Source: Caecitellus pseudoparvulus (Eukaryota > Bigyra: Bicosoecida). From it: a DNA stretch of 64,000 bases. Made by a program: the position numbers and the translations under genes. Within the stretch, counting starts at the first letter, position 1. Every line of letters starts with the position of its first letter. Below the pieces are notes generated by a model. It saw nothing but the letters and a program-made list of their open reading frames with translations, had not been told where the DNA came from and ran no database searches. The stretch is from assembly GCA_965644315.1 (NCBI GenBank), contig CBFFRQ010000067.1:186001-250000 (forward strand), read 5' to 3'. Positions 1 to 10,648 of this stretch are shown here, piece after piece.

Positions 1-2420
1 CCAGTGGGCGGGTGGCTCGGCCAGGCGCCGGCGTGTGGCGGCGGGGCACTGCCTGCACTTGGGCTTGGCGGGGCGTTGCCTGTTTTGGCGTGGCCCGGAG
101 GAGGGCACCGCGTGGGTGGAGGGGGGGGTGCTGATCCCAGCAGTCCAGACCCCCCCGAGCGAGAGCTGGACACACTGCTGCCTCGCTCCCTCTCACTGCC
201 TTCTTCAGGCACTTGGTCCAGCAACCCCCCTCCCAGCATCGCCGGGGGGGGCCGAGGTTGGGCAGGTCGAGGGGTGGGCCAGACCCCCCCACTGGGGGCC
301 GCCCCCTGCCCACTGGACATGGGCGCTGGGTGTGACGGCGCCATGGCCCCTGCCAGCCCCGTGGCAGGCGGCGCCCCTTTCACCAGGGCATTGCCCAGTG
401 TCGTAGGGGGTGCTGAAGCTCGTGCCGAGCGGGGATGGGGTGCCGCCTGCGCCTCTGGCCGCCGCCGCAGCATGGGGCCTGACGAGTCCAGGGCGATGCT
501 GCCTCGCATCGGGGGCCGCCCACCACCACCACCACCGCCGCCGCCTTGTCCCCGCAGTCGGATAGCGCTGGCCAAGGACTGCCCCGCAGCAGCCACCGCC
601 GCGCCCAAGTTAGTGCCGTGCTGCAAGCTGTGCATGGACTGGGGCTGGGCGGAGTGGCGGCGGGGGGGCGCCTGGTTGCCGCCCTGCACATCCACCTCCA
701 CAGCGGAGGACAGGCGCCGGTGGTGGGAGGGCTGCAGGGGCACTGATGCGCTGGTGATGGAGTCACGCCCAGCACCCCCCCCTGCCACACGCATAGAGTG
801 GGCGCGAGCTGCAGCGCCAGAACGCAGCAGCTCAGCCATGGATGACGTGGGTGGTGGGGGGTGTGCCCCGCTGGGCGGGGGCGTGGGCTGGCCCCACGAG
901 CCAAGGCTGCGGTCTTGCCAAGCGTGCACACCTCCTGGCGGGCCAGCGTGCCACTCACGGGGAGGGTGCTCAGCGGGCAGCTGGCCTGCCGTCCACATGG
1001 CACTGCCACGGCGCTGGTCCATGGTGGAGTCCACTGAGAAGGCGTAGCTGCCACGCCGTGGGCCCATACCTCCGCCGATCAAGTCAGGGTGCTGTGGAAC
1101 GGGCGGAGTTCGTGGTGGGTTGTGCAGGTGCAAGGCACAGCGTGCACAGGAAGCCAGGGCGCGCTGCCAGCTCAGCTGGCGAGGACAGTACAGTGGCTCA
1201 GTTTGGAAGTTGAGTTCACGCCCCCTTGCGAGGGGTCACACTCGAAAGATGGTTGAAAAAGATCGTCACAGCCGAAACAAGCAGGCAAGGCAGAGAGCAG
1301 CGCAGGTCGGGCAGACGGCAGCGCTCGGTCAGGAAGTTGAGTTCACGCCCCCTTGCGAGGGGTCACACTCGAAAGATGGTTAGGTATGATCTTCATGGCG
1401 CAGGTGCCGCCGAGGCAACACGGGGGGCAACCGCAACGGCCACAGACACAAGTGCAACGGGCAGCTTCGTGGCAGGCCAACGTACTTGAGGTGGGGAATC
1501 TGCCCCGTGGGCAGGCCAACCCTGCTGCACCGTCGGCAGCAGGGAACAAGAGGTGCCCACCTGGACCAGAGCCCCTGTCACGGCATCCAGTGCAAGCAGG
1601 CAGTGCTGCACGTCGGCTTCACGCCGGTCCTGAGGCGGTGCGGAAGTTGGGCGCGCACATTCAGTGCCAGGCGTTGAGGGAGGATGGATGGGCGCGACCA
1701 GGCTCACCTGTACGAGGTTCAGGAGGCTTCGCACTTCCACAGAGTAGTCCAGGGCCCCTTGCAGTTCCTGGGAGCGCGGGGAGGGAGGGAGGTGTGCCGG
1801 GCGCGTGAACTTCAGCCTTGGCTTGAGGCAGTCGGCGCACGCCGCCTTTGCAAGCGTCGAGTGCCGTGGGACGCGACCAGCTCACTCACAGCTGACGCTG
1901 TGGGGGTACTGTTGGACACTGCAGACCATGCCTTGACGACAATGGAGTGGCACTGCTGCAGGGCCTGCACGGCGTGGGAGATCACCGCTGCGCCCTGTGT
2001 CGGAAGGACGTGCGATGGGAAATTGACGGCGTCTGTGCCGGCCTAGGCACCGGGCGCCGCTGGCCTCACATCTGCACTGGAAGCAGCCAGCTGGGACAGT
2101 TTGTCAATGCTGGTGGCCAGGTTCAGGAGAGCAGAGGCGACGGCCACCGTGTGTTCGGCAGCTGACATGCTGCCCAACGGCGCACAGCGTTGCGCACCAA
2201 TGCGCTGCACAGGAGGCAGGCGAGCGCCAGCGGCACGCTGCGCCGGGCAGGGACGTGGCAGTCACTGTTTGTGGGCCTTCAGGAGCTCCTGTGCCGCTGC
2301 GAGCTGGCGGGGGCGCGGGGAGCCCACCAAGGCATGCACAGACTGCCGGACCTGCTGGTGTGCCTAGCGCCGGCGGAGGGGCAGGCGGAAAAGCAGCCTG
2401 CTCACGCGAGCGCGCACCAT
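1..2420 (-). CDS. Unrecognised protein with helical N-terminus and long Pro/Gly/Ser-rich region (3' end outside window)
   Basis: Exons on the minus strand, in transcript order: 2420-2406, 2351-2266, 2169-2070, 1994-1890, 1767-1708, 1629-1561 and 1175 to the window edge. Every junction is GT-AG and keeps codon phase, giving one continuous reading frame. The first ~140 residues are Ala/Leu/Gln-rich and look like a helical bundle (for example AAAQELLKAHK and AVASALLNLATSIDKLSQLA). The last exon then encodes ~390 residues of low-complexity Pro, Gly, Ser and Arg sequence, open to position 1. I do not recognise a family; a BAR-like or other helical adaptor fold is only a guess. The start at 2420 (MVRAR) is the nearest ATG; a longer in-frame N-terminus from 2567 is possible. 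It is divergent from the gene at 2664, with 243 nt between the starts. Exon borders are inferred; RNA reads would settle them. Confidence 0.6.
1205..1381. repeat. 50-bp exact direct repeat inside an intron
   Basis: The same 50-bp sequence occurs at 1205-1254 and 1332-1381, a period of 127 bp. It contains GAGTTCACGCCCCCTTGCGA. Both copies fall in the longest intron (1560-1176) of the minus-strand gene. The sequence between the copies is not repeated. Confidence 0.9.
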
Positions 2421-2663
2421 GACGGGGGCAGAGTGTCGGTATTTTGAGTTTATGTGTGAGTCTTGTGAGGGCACGTCGGTGTGGCGCCCCTCCGAGCCGG
2501 TCGCGGGGGGTTGGTCGAAGGGGGCTGCACAGAGCATGCACTGCGTCGATTTCCGCAGCCCGACCATTCCGCATCACAGTGCAGACCGGAAGCCCAAAAA
2601 TCCGCTGCAGGCGCTCACCCGGCAAGGCTCGCAGCTCTTTTCCCCTTCCTCCAACTGGCCACC

Positions 2664-4169
2664 ATGCAAGCTTTCGCAGCCGCTTGTGCGGCTGCTGCCG
2701 GCACACTGCTGCTGCGTGTGCGTGTTGGGCGCAAGGCAGCTGCCAAAGCAGCTCAAGTGAAGGCCTTTGCAGCGCGTGCAGTGCCCCGGCCAGATGCTGA
2801 GTGCTTCCGGGTGGTCACGTACAATGTCCTTGCGGACGGGCCGTGGTACTGCCTCAACCCGTGAGCGGCTGGCGGCACAATCGTGGCAGACTGCCTTCAG
2901 CCCACCTGCACTGCTCCTGCCGCCTCTGTGCAGAAACGCAAAGTACTCTGTGGGCAAGTGGCACCTGACTGCTGACCGGCGATTTCCAGCCCTGGTGCGG
3001 GAAGTGACAGGGTACAAGCCCGACATTCTTGCCCTGCAGGTGAGTGGCGAGCGAGAGCGGAGTCACACCCGCTCGGTGCTCACGGCCAGCACGATGCCCG
3101 TGCAACGCAGGAAGTGCAAGACCACTCCATGAAGCAGTACTTCACACCTGGATTCTCGAAGGACATGCCGGCGCAGCACGTGAATGATCGGGTGTTCTTC
3201 CAGCACCGTGCCACCGGCGACAAGGCCAACCAAATGCTCAAGAGCAAGGACGCTACCTTCTACAACACGGCCGTGTGGGAGGTGCTGGCGAAAGACATGG
3301 TGCCATTCGACTCCATGCTGGACGCCTGGCTGCTGGAGGCGCGCCTGTTCACCGACTCCCGCAAGCTGCTGGAAGCTGGCGCACCGGAATACGCCGACCC
3401 AGGCCGCAACGTCTCTGAGCTGTACAGCGCCATGCGCAAGCGGTACGACGGCGTGCTCATGTCTCTACTGCGGCACAGGCCCTCTGGTCGCCTGCTGGTG
3501 TTCGGGCAGTCCCACCTGTACTACAACCCCGTCGCACCGCAGGTGAAGGCCATGCAAGGGTTCTTCATGGCACGGGCGGTGGCTGACTTTGCGCGGCAGC
3601 AAGGCTGCGTCGTGCCTGGCCCCGACGGCGCCGCACCCTCGCCAGACACCGCTGGCAAGCCCGCAGCAGAGGTCATTCTGGCAGGGGACTTGAACAGCCT
3701 GCCACACCGCCCCTCGCCCAACCCCACCTTCGACCTGCCCCAGACACAAGAAGAGTGGGACGCAGCGGCAGCCAGTGACCCATACGCCGCGACATCTGGT
3801 GTCGTGACGCTGTGGAGTTCCGGGCGCCTCCCCGCGACGCACCAAGAACACCCTGCTCGGCGTGGCGCCGCAGGTGTTCCGGACCTGGTCAGCGCGGTGG
3901 GCCCCCTCACGTCTGCGACGGTTGCCGCCAGTGGGCGGGAAGCTCCCTTCACGACTCGCACGCTGACGTTCGAAGGCACGCTAGACTACATTTTCATTTC
4001 AAGTGGTCTGGAAGTGCGGGGCATGCTGCCGCTGCCGTTTGATGTGGACGGCTTGACGCCGGACGGCTCGCCCTTCCAGGCAGTGCCCAACACCACCTGG
4101 CCGTCAGACCACTTGGCCATTGGGGCGGACATCGCCTTCAAGCAGGCGCCGGGGGCGGCAGCTCCCTGA
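2664..4169 (+). CDS. Endonuclease/exonuclease/phosphatase family protein, PDE12/CCR4-type
   Basis: Exons 2664-2860, 2934-3039 and 3111-4169 join in phase to a 453-residue protein. The fold's catalytic motifs appear in order: the Asn motif TYNVLAD, the Glu motif LALQEVQ (formed exactly across the second intron), the His motif SHLYYNP, GDLNSLP, LDYIF and PSDH. In this family the enzymes hydrolyse phosphodiester bonds of RNA tails or 2',5'-oligoadenylate with divalent metal. The His-to-GDLNS spacing and the closing WPSDHLAI resemble PDE12 and CCR4 more than DNase I. The N-terminus (MQAFAAACAAAAGTLLLRVR) is hydrophobic and basic, so mitochondrial targeting or a membrane anchor is possible. The substrate cannot be read from the sequence. 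The stop lies only 17 nt from the stop of the opposing SET gene. Confidence 0.88.
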
Positions 4170-4186
4170 AGGCTGTTCATTGCAAG

Positions 4187-7100
4187 CTATGTCCCGGAGC
4201 GACCACGACCCCGACCGCCGCGACCACGGCTGCGACCCCCGCGACCGCGGCTGCGACCTCCCCGACCACGATTCCCGCGACCCCGCCCGCGGCCACGCCC
4301 ACGGCCACTGCGGCCATCAGCACGCACTGCTGAGGAGTGGTCTGTCTCGTACTGGTAGTTGAATGTGAGCTCGTCGCCATCGGCGATGTCCCGTCGCGCG
4401 AAAAATGCAATGCGCCGCTGCCCTTGCAACACCCCCATGATGCGGGCGACGCAGTTGGGGTTGGAGGAGTGGTTCGCGAAACGGATCTTGGACCCCTTCC
4501 GAGCGGCGTCCAGCACTGACAAGTTGCTCAGCTCGAATAAGTAGGACATGTTGAGGCGGTCGTACACGTTGCCGCGTCGGTCGGCTTCGTTCTGTGAGAT
4601 GAGTTCACCACGGTACTCGTACAGCAGGTCGCGCGCACTGGCTGGCTCGTCCAGGAAGGCCCCCCAGCCGTGGATGAAGCTGCGGCCCACCCGCACCCTT
4701 CTGTGCTCGCCTGACATGAGGCGGCGTGCGTCACGCGTCAGCACTGACTCATCGTTCGACACAGCCACCAGCCCCTCCACGGCACCTGACGCGCCGCCAC
4801 CTCGAATGGCGGTGGCGGCGTTGCCTCGCGGCACCAGAGGGCCACTGGTCTGGCGCCGTTTCTGGGCAGGGGGCGGGGGCATGCCTCCTTCACTGCTGCG
4901 GCCTGAGACGCTGTCGCCGCTGGGCAGGGGCGAGGGGGTGGGCGATGGCTCAGGCACGTCGCCGGTGAGGTCCAGTGCGCCGCCTGTGTCGCTGAGTTCA
5001 GGCGTGACACCGCCAGTGTCCACGCCGCCTCCCTCCGCTGCCCGGCTTGCCGCAAGTACTGCCGACACGGCCCGGCGCACGGCTGCGTACTGACTCTGCC
5101 CCGCCACCTCCAGCAATGCGCCCCTCTCCGCGCGGCTGACTCGTGGAAGTGCCGCGAGAACACTGCCGTGCCGGGCGAAATCGTGGCCCAGTAGAGCACA
5201 CACGGCATCCACATCGCCGCCACACAGCCGTGCCAGGCGGGGGATGAGAGTGGCTTGGCGGGGAGTCAGGACGCAGCCACTTGCGTCGCTGCCAGCGCTT
5301 GTAGCAGCCCCAGGCACTCGCATTTCCGCTGCCACGGCACGTGCCATGTCAGCAAGAGCGGCAGCGGTGGTGCCAAAACGCTCACTGGCTGCCGCTGTCG
5401 CTGCTGCCTCGGCGGCGACGGCTTCCGCCACTGGGCTTGGCATGCGGCTGGGGCTGCGGGGGCGTTTTGTGCCGCGAGTCGCTTCCACGTGCAGTGCGCG
5501 GAGGAACTGCTCGGTCTCCCGGGCGAACTTCGTGGATGTGATGCGTTTCCGCGTGGCCTGGTCCGTTTCACGGGGGTGTGGCAGCGCGTGCAGCACGCCG
5601 TGCTGCCTGTCGTCGTACAGCTTGGTCATGGGGCAGAAAATCACGTTGAACGTCTCGTGCGACCCGTCGCCCTCGGCGTGTGACGTGGTCCCGCCACTGA
5701 ACGCTTCTGGTGTGGGTGAGGGGTGAGGCCCCTCGCCCAGGGCATCCAGCACGCCCCGCAGGCGCTGCCGCTCCGCTGCTGCCGTGCGCACGCCCAGGCT
5801 GTCGATGCCCAGCTCGTGAAACGCAGACCAGGGCTGCGCAGAGGGCACCTGTAACGCACCAGAGACGCCACTGGCGGATGCTCTGTGGGGCACTTGAGCA
5901 GCCTCGGCAGAGCCCCACTTCCAGGTGGCAGCGTCGCCCAGGTCGCGAGAGGCCTGTTGAAACGCATCACGCACCTCCTGACTCACGCGCTGTGCCGCGC
6001 CATTGGCCCGCAGCAGGGGGGGCAAGGCAGCACAGGCAGGCACGCCAGGGCGAGCAGACAGCTGCAGCCACGCGGCAGGAGGCAGGAAGGTGGGTGGCTG
6101 CGCCAAGACTCCGACGCGGCAGGAGTCACTGGCAAAGTGCACCTGCCCAGCCGCCAGTGCCCGCAGTAGGCGCAGGGGGTGGTCTGTCGGGAGCAGGTTG
6201 TAGGTTTCGCACAGACGCAGGCGGCGCCGGGCTGCGAGCACGCCCCGCCAACGCTCGAGTAACGCTGCGAGGAGGAGGGGCACGTCTTGCTTGGCCACGA
6301 GAAACGCATCAGGGGCGCCTGCCGGGGAGGCGCGCCCTGACGAGGCAGGCGAGGTGGGGGACTGCTTGGTGCTGGGTGGCGTGCGACCGCCACGAGTGGC
6401 GCGAGAAGGCGCTCTGGGTCGGCTGCGACCCCGGCCGCGACCTCGGCTGCGACCTGCCGGGGCGGACGACTTGGTCGACGCGGTGTCATCCGCCCCCTCC
6501 TCGCCGCCCATTTCCGCCAACGCATCACTGAGCACGACAAAGTCACTGCTGCAGTACGCTGGCCGGGCGGGGATGGCGGCGAGGCAGACTGAGGGGGGGC
6601 CTGCCACGGCACGTGCACCCCCCCTTCCACTGCCGCTGGACCCCCCTCCCGCCTCATCCACACCTGGGAACAGCAGCACACGCAAGAGGGGGTCTGCCGC
6701 GGTGTGCGCCAGCAGACGCAGACACAGCTGTGCCTGTTGCGTGTTCTGCCCCTCTGCCTCCTCCACCGTGAAGGAAACGCCCTCCCGACGAGTCACCCGC
6801 TGGACGGGTTTGAAACGGCTGGTGGCCATGGGGTGGGACGGCGGCTGCGGCGGTTCTGCGAAGCCCAGCATGCGAGAGGCCAGCCGCACCAACTCCGGCA
6901 GCAGGCACTGGTGCAGCGTGGAGCCCATGGTGCCGCTGCGGTGCAGCTTGTCAGTCAGCTGTGACTTCACACTGGCCGCCTGGGGAATGACGTCAGCGGG
7001 CAGAGTGCCAGCTTGGGCGACGGCGCCAGGCGCTGCGGCGAGCACAGTGGCGACCTTAGAGTGCGAGTACCCCGACAGGTCCAGTTCGCGTTCGTCGTCG

Positions 7101-10100
7101 TCGCCGAAATACGGCTTGTAGTGCAGGGTGGTGTCGTCGTCCTGGAAGAAATTTCTCCGCAGACTCACCCAGGCGCTGCGACGCGGCGGTGGCGGAACCA
7201 GCGGCAGCACAGTGGACTGCCACGTGTCCAGGGAATTGCCCACTTCCTCGCGCAAACACCCGCCCACTGCACGCCGCAGGGCGTTGGGAGTCACTGCGCT
7301 GCCTTTGCGCGGCCGCAGGCAGGCCTGCAGGGGGGCCAACGCACGCGCAGTCAGCCACAGCCGCCGCCGGTTCCACAGCATTTTCCGCAGCGCACACCAC
7401 TGTTCCGGGGGCTGCACGCGCTGCACTGCGGCCAACAACGCCAGTTGCAGCGTGAACTGGCGTCGGCGTGTGGGTGTGGCGAGGCTGCGCCACAGACATC
7501 GGGGCGTGCGACCTGCCAGTGATGGGGGCAGGGAAGCATGCTCGTCTGCCGTCGCCACAGCCTCACCCACCATGGCACCCACATCCACGGCCTCCTGGGC
7601 ATCCTCCCCGTCCTCAGAGCTTGAGGCACTGCCGCCGCTCAGAATTGTGGAGCCAGTCTCCGACGCTGGGGGACTAGTGCGGTTGCCGGCTTGCGGGCTG
7701 GAACCGCCCTCTCCGCCGCCACCAGAGCCGCTCGTTGGGCCCTTTCCGCTGCGCCGCCTCCATGCACTGAGAACACCCCCCTCTTGTTCCTCGTCAGCGC
7801 CCTCACTGTCCCCTACCTCGCAGCCACATGCGAGGGCCATGGCTCGGCGTATGGCGGCATCCTGCACCGCTACAATCTCAGCCGCCTCGGCAGAGCTGGT
7901 CGCACGAGAAACGCTCCATGACGGCACGGCCATCACGTGCAAATCAGAGGGCAGCACCGGCGTGGCGAGGTGGGTGCGTGTGACACCCGCCGTGCCTTGC
8001 AGCGCAACGCCCAGTGCCGCGAGCGTTTCGCGTTGTGCGTTGGTGTGCAGGCTGGCCCAAGTGGTGCGCACCGGGTCACTGCGGAGGTGGGTGGGCCCAT
8101 CCTCGCCTGGGCAGGGCAGGGACGCTGATACAGTCACTGTGTCATGTGGCTCCCGCTTCAGGCGCACTGCCGCGGGGGGAGTGGTGCCGGGCTTGGCGTC
8201 GTGAGCAAGAAACGTGCTCACGAACACTGCCATGGGAGGGCTGAGGGGCGGCGTCGTGGGCGCGGTGTCCTGGGCGCTGGACGAGGCGGTGGAGGAGGAG
8301 TCACTGTCGTCGTCGGAGTCACTGCCACTGCTGTCGGAGTCAGCGCCGGAGTCACTGCCGTCCCCCTCATCCCCACCCGCCTGCACCTGCTGTAGTGCAC
8401 CCAACACACCCCCTCGCTGCAGGAGTGCCGTCACGTGAGGGTGCCGCCCGATGGCAGCGCCAAAGTAACTGCTCAGTGCGATGTCCATGCCAGCCACGTC
8501 AGCGGGGTCGGAGCCGCCCAGCAACGCCTGTGTCTCCCGCAGAATGTACCGCGGCATGCTAGCACTGGCAGTCGTGACGACTGGAGTGCCGCGCACTGTG
8601 GCGAAGCTGCCTGTGGAGCGGCCGCTGCCCAGCACAGTCGCGCGCGAACTGCTGTGGCCAGGCGCGCTCCAACGCTGGCTGCGCGCAAACATGGGCCCCG
8701 CCCCACCACCCTTCCGCGGCAGGGGCATAGCGGGACCAAGTGACACTGCCAACACGCGGCGTGCGGCTGCCAGGGCGGGTGTGTGGGTGGAGCCTGCCTC
8801 AGGCAGTACTTCGAGTGCGGTCAAATTCCGCCGTGCAGCAGGCTTGCCCTTCCCTGGCAGCAGGTGACTGCCCCCCAACACGTCCTCACGCAGATCGTGG
8901 CGCAGAGCATATGTCGCAGACTGTGTGCCGCTGGCTCCGGCACAGCGGCATCCCCGCCTTGCACCGCCCCTGGCGAGAGCAGCAGCGCGCGCAAACGCAG
9001 CGAGCAGGCGAGCCGCATGCCGCTGCCACGTTAGCTCAGCGGCACGGGCACCGACGATGCGCCGCAGCAGTCCTGGCAGTGCAGCGCGCAGCTTAGGCAG
9101 GAATGCAGCCGCCACATCCTCTGGCTCGGCGATGGCGGTAGTGCCGTCTGCGGCGGGGGTCGGCCACGGGCCAGAAACGCTCTTGCGCCACGCAGCCATG
9201 TGCTGCGCCAGCGCTTCACCGTAGCGGAGAGAAGCGGAGAATTGAAATGCAGTCAGGGCTGCCAGCAGACTCAGTGCTTGTTTCAACTGGTCAGCTGTGG
9301 GGGGTGGCAGGGCGCTGACAGCGGTGTGCAGAGCAGTATTCCACGCCCCCGCCGCCTGCTGCGTTGGCGAGGCGTGGCGCGTCAACGCAGCAGCGACCAG
9401 CACATGCCCCACGTGACTGGGCATGAGCAGTCGCAGTGGGCGAGGCAGGGCGAGGTATGCGGGTGTGTGCAGGCTGCCTGGCAGCTTCGCAAAGGGGAGG
9501 TGCCCTGTGAGGCGGCGCGTGGCTCGAACATACCCCCGTGCAGCGGAATTCCGCCGCGACGTGCTGGCGACAGAGCCCGCCACACTGGCCGTGGGGGAGG
9601 GGGGTCGAGGGGGGGGCACTCGTTTGGCGGGCCGTGGCTGGGCGGCGGAGGGGGGTTGCCGGCGCTTGCGCCTGCGAGAGGGGGCGGGGCGCGCCTCCGA
9701 TCTGGCATCGCGCGTCTGCCCGCCCTCTGCGACGCCCGCCACACTGCTGCTGTCCCCTTGCGAGTGTGGCGTGCCCGCTGACAGTGCGGAACTTGTGACC
9801 GACGCCGCGTCAGTCGGAACACTGATGGGCGGTGGGGGCGCCATGGCAGGCAGCTGCGCGACTGCCCGCACAGAGGCAATGCTTGGCACGGCGGCGGCCG
9901 AATCCCGCTGCGAGGGGCTGGTCGCAGCGGCCACGGTCGGCACCTGCGACGTGGCGCCAGTGGAGCCGGGCTGGTCGGCTTGGGAAGGTGGCGCGGCGGC
10001 AGCACCCCCCGCCGCTGGTGACGGGTGGGGCGGCAGCATGGCCGGCGACCGCCGCTTGCCCTGCAGGCTGGGGGGGGGTGCATGTCCCACACTACCCCCC

Positions 10101-10648
10101 CCTCCGCTGGTGGAGGGGGGGGGTGCAGTGGGGAGCAGGGCAGGGGGGCGGCTGCGGCCGTGTGGCGAGTGGTGGGGCGCAGAGTGCGTCGCAGGGCCGC
10201 GGCGCTGCACCCCCCACGTCCCCAGCATGCCCAGCCCCGCGGCATTGCCGACAAAGCCGTGGGGGGGGGGTGCCACAACCCTGCCACTGCCAGCGCCGGG
10301 GGGCATGAGGTGGGTGAGAGGGGGCAGGTGTCGGCGGGCACCGTGCCAGTCCACGCCTGACATGTTGGGCGCCAGAGTGTCGCCCCGCATGGACTGGGCC
10401 TGGCCCACGCTCGGGTGGGGGCTGGAACTGGCGGGCATGCCGGGGTTGGGTGCAAATTCCGCAAAGCCCCCCCGCCGCGTCGGCGCGTGGTGCGCCCCCC
10501 CCTGAGACGACAGAAAGTCAAACGTGCTCAGCATTGCAGAGTGCTGCATGCCGCCTTGTCCGTGTCCTGCCTGCGAATGCCCGCGCACGTGGCTGCCGGC
10601 TGGCCCGTGAAAGACGCCGTGCGGCACGCTGCCCTGTCTGTGCTGCAT
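4187..10648 (-). CDS. Giant E(z)-type SET-domain histone methyltransferase
   Basis: A single open frame of 2,153 residues. The SET domain lies near the C-terminus (about 1,975-2,105): HGWGAF, EYRGELISQNEADRRG, KIRFANHSSNPNC and DELTFNYQYE. The phrase ISQ-EADRRG-VYD is diagnostic for Enhancer of zeste, the H3K27 methyltransferase of Polycomb complex 2. Upstream, TLIPRLARLCGGDVDAVCAL may be a degenerate SANT-like helix pair. I see no Cys-rich CXC (pre-SET) domain directly before SET, where E(z) proteins normally have one. The first ~1,900 residues are mostly low-complexity Pro, Ala and Ser with acidic runs, and the C-terminus is an RG/RGG tail. E(z) proteins are usually 700-1,000 residues, so this one is very long. 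The frame extends upstream of the ATG chosen at 10648 without another ATG. Nuclear location is expected from the family. Confidence 0.82.
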   Translation of the reverse strand: MQHRQGSVPHGVFHGPAGSHVRGHSQAGHGQGGMQHSAMLSTFDFLSSQGGAHHAPTRRGGFAEFAPNPGMPASSSPHPSVGQAQSMRGDTLAPNMSGVDWHGARRHLPPLTHLMPPGAGSGRVVAPPPHGFVGNAAGLGMLGTWGVQRRGPATHSAPHHSPHGRSRPPALLPTAPPPSTSGGGGSVGHAPPPSLQGKRRSPAMLPPHPSPAAGGAAAAPPSQADQPGSTGATSQVPTVAAATSPSQRDSAAAVPSIASVRAVAQLPAMAPPPPISVPTDAASVTSSALSAGTPHSQGDSSSVAGVAEGGQTRDARSEARPAPSRRRKRRQPPSAAQPRPAKRVPPPRPPSPTASVAGSVASTSRRNSAARGYVRATRRLTGHLPFAKLPGSLHTPAYLALPRPLRLLMPSHVGHVLVAAALTRHASPTQQAAGAWNTALHTAVSALPPPTADQLKQALSLLAALTAFQFSASLRYGEALAQHMAAWRKSVSGPWPTPAADGTTAIAEPEDVAAAFLPKLRAALPGLLRRIVGARAAELTWQRHAARLLAAFARAAALARGGARRGCRCAGASGTQSATYALRHDLREDVLGGSHLLPGKGKPAARRNLTALEVLPEAGSTHTPALAAARRVLAVSLGPAMPLPRKGGGAGPMFARSQRWSAPGHSSSRATVLGSGRSTGSFATVRGTPVVTTASASMPRYILRETQALLGGSDPADVAGMDIALSSYFGAAIGRHPHVTALLQRGGVLGALQQVQAGGDEGDGSDSGADSDSSGSDSDDDSDSSSTASSSAQDTAPTTPPLSPPMAVFVSTFLAHDAKPGTTPPAAVRLKREPHDTVTVSASLPCPGEDGPTHLRSDPVRTTWASLHTNAQRETLAALGVALQGTAGVTRTHLATPVLPSDLHVMAVPSWSVSRATSSAEAAEIVAVQDAAIRRAMALACGCEVGDSEGADEEQEGGVLSAWRRRSGKGPTSGSGGGGEGGSSPQAGNRTSPPASETGSTILSGGSASSSEDGEDAQEAVDVGAMVGEAVATADEHASLPPSLAGRTPRCLWRSLATPTRRRQFTLQLALLAAVQRVQPPEQWCALRKMLWNRRRLWLTARALAPLQACLRPRKGSAVTPNALRRAVGGCLREEVGNSLDTWQSTVLPLVPPPPRRSAWVSLRRNFFQDDDTTLHYKPYFGDDDERELDLSGYSHSKVATVLAAAPGAVAQAGTLPADVIPQAASVKSQLTDKLHRSGTMGSTLHQCLLPELVRLASRMLGFAEPPQPPSHPMATSRFKPVQRVTRREGVSFTVEEAEGQNTQQAQLCLRLLAHTAADPLLRVLLFPGVDEAGGGSSGSGRGGARAVAGPPSVCLAAIPARPAYCSSDFVVLSDALAEMGGEEGADDTASTKSSAPAGRSRGRGRGRSRPRAPSRATRGGRTPPSTKQSPTSPASSGRASPAGAPDAFLVAKQDVPLLLAALLERWRGVLAARRRLRLCETYNLLPTDHPLRLLRALAAGQVHFASDSCRVGVLAQPPTFLPPAAWLQLSARPGVPACAALPPLLRANGAAQRVSQEVRDAFQQASRDLGDAATWKWGSAEAAQVPHRASASGVSGALQVPSAQPWSAFHELGIDSLGVRTAAAERQRLRGVLDALGEGPHPSPTPEAFSGGTTSHAEGDGSHETFNVIFCPMTKLYDDRQHGVLHALPHPRETDQATRKRITSTKFARETEQFLRALHVEATRGTKRPRSPSRMPSPVAEAVAAEAAATAAASERFGTTAAALADMARAVAAEMRVPGAATSAGSDASGCVLTPRQATLIPRLARLCGGDVDAVCALLGHDFARHGSVLAALPRVSRAERGALLEVAGQSQYAAVRRAVSAVLAASRAAEGGGVDTGGVTPELSDTGGALDLTGDVPEPSPTPSPLPSGDSVSGRSSEGGMPPPPAQKRRQTSGPLVPRGNAATAIRGGGASGAVEGLVAVSNDESVLTRDARRLMSGEHRRVRVGRSFIHGWGAFLDEPASARDLLYEYRGELISQNEADRRGNVYDRLNMSYLFELSNLSVLDAARKGSKIRFANHSSNPNCVARIMGVLQGQRRIAFFARRDIADGDELTFNYQYETDHSSAVRADGRSGRGRGRGRGRGNRGRGGRSRGRGGRSRGRGGRGRGRSGT

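Noticed and set aside
4-1047. Long plus-strand frame at the left edge
   Set aside because: It starts with GTG, has no family resemblance and is antisense to a minus-strand exon supported by six in-phase splice joins.
2364-2567. Longer N-terminus for the left-edge gene (MVGLRKSTQC)
   Set aside because: In frame and possible, but it would reach close to the divergent gene and has no independent support, so the nearer ATG was used.
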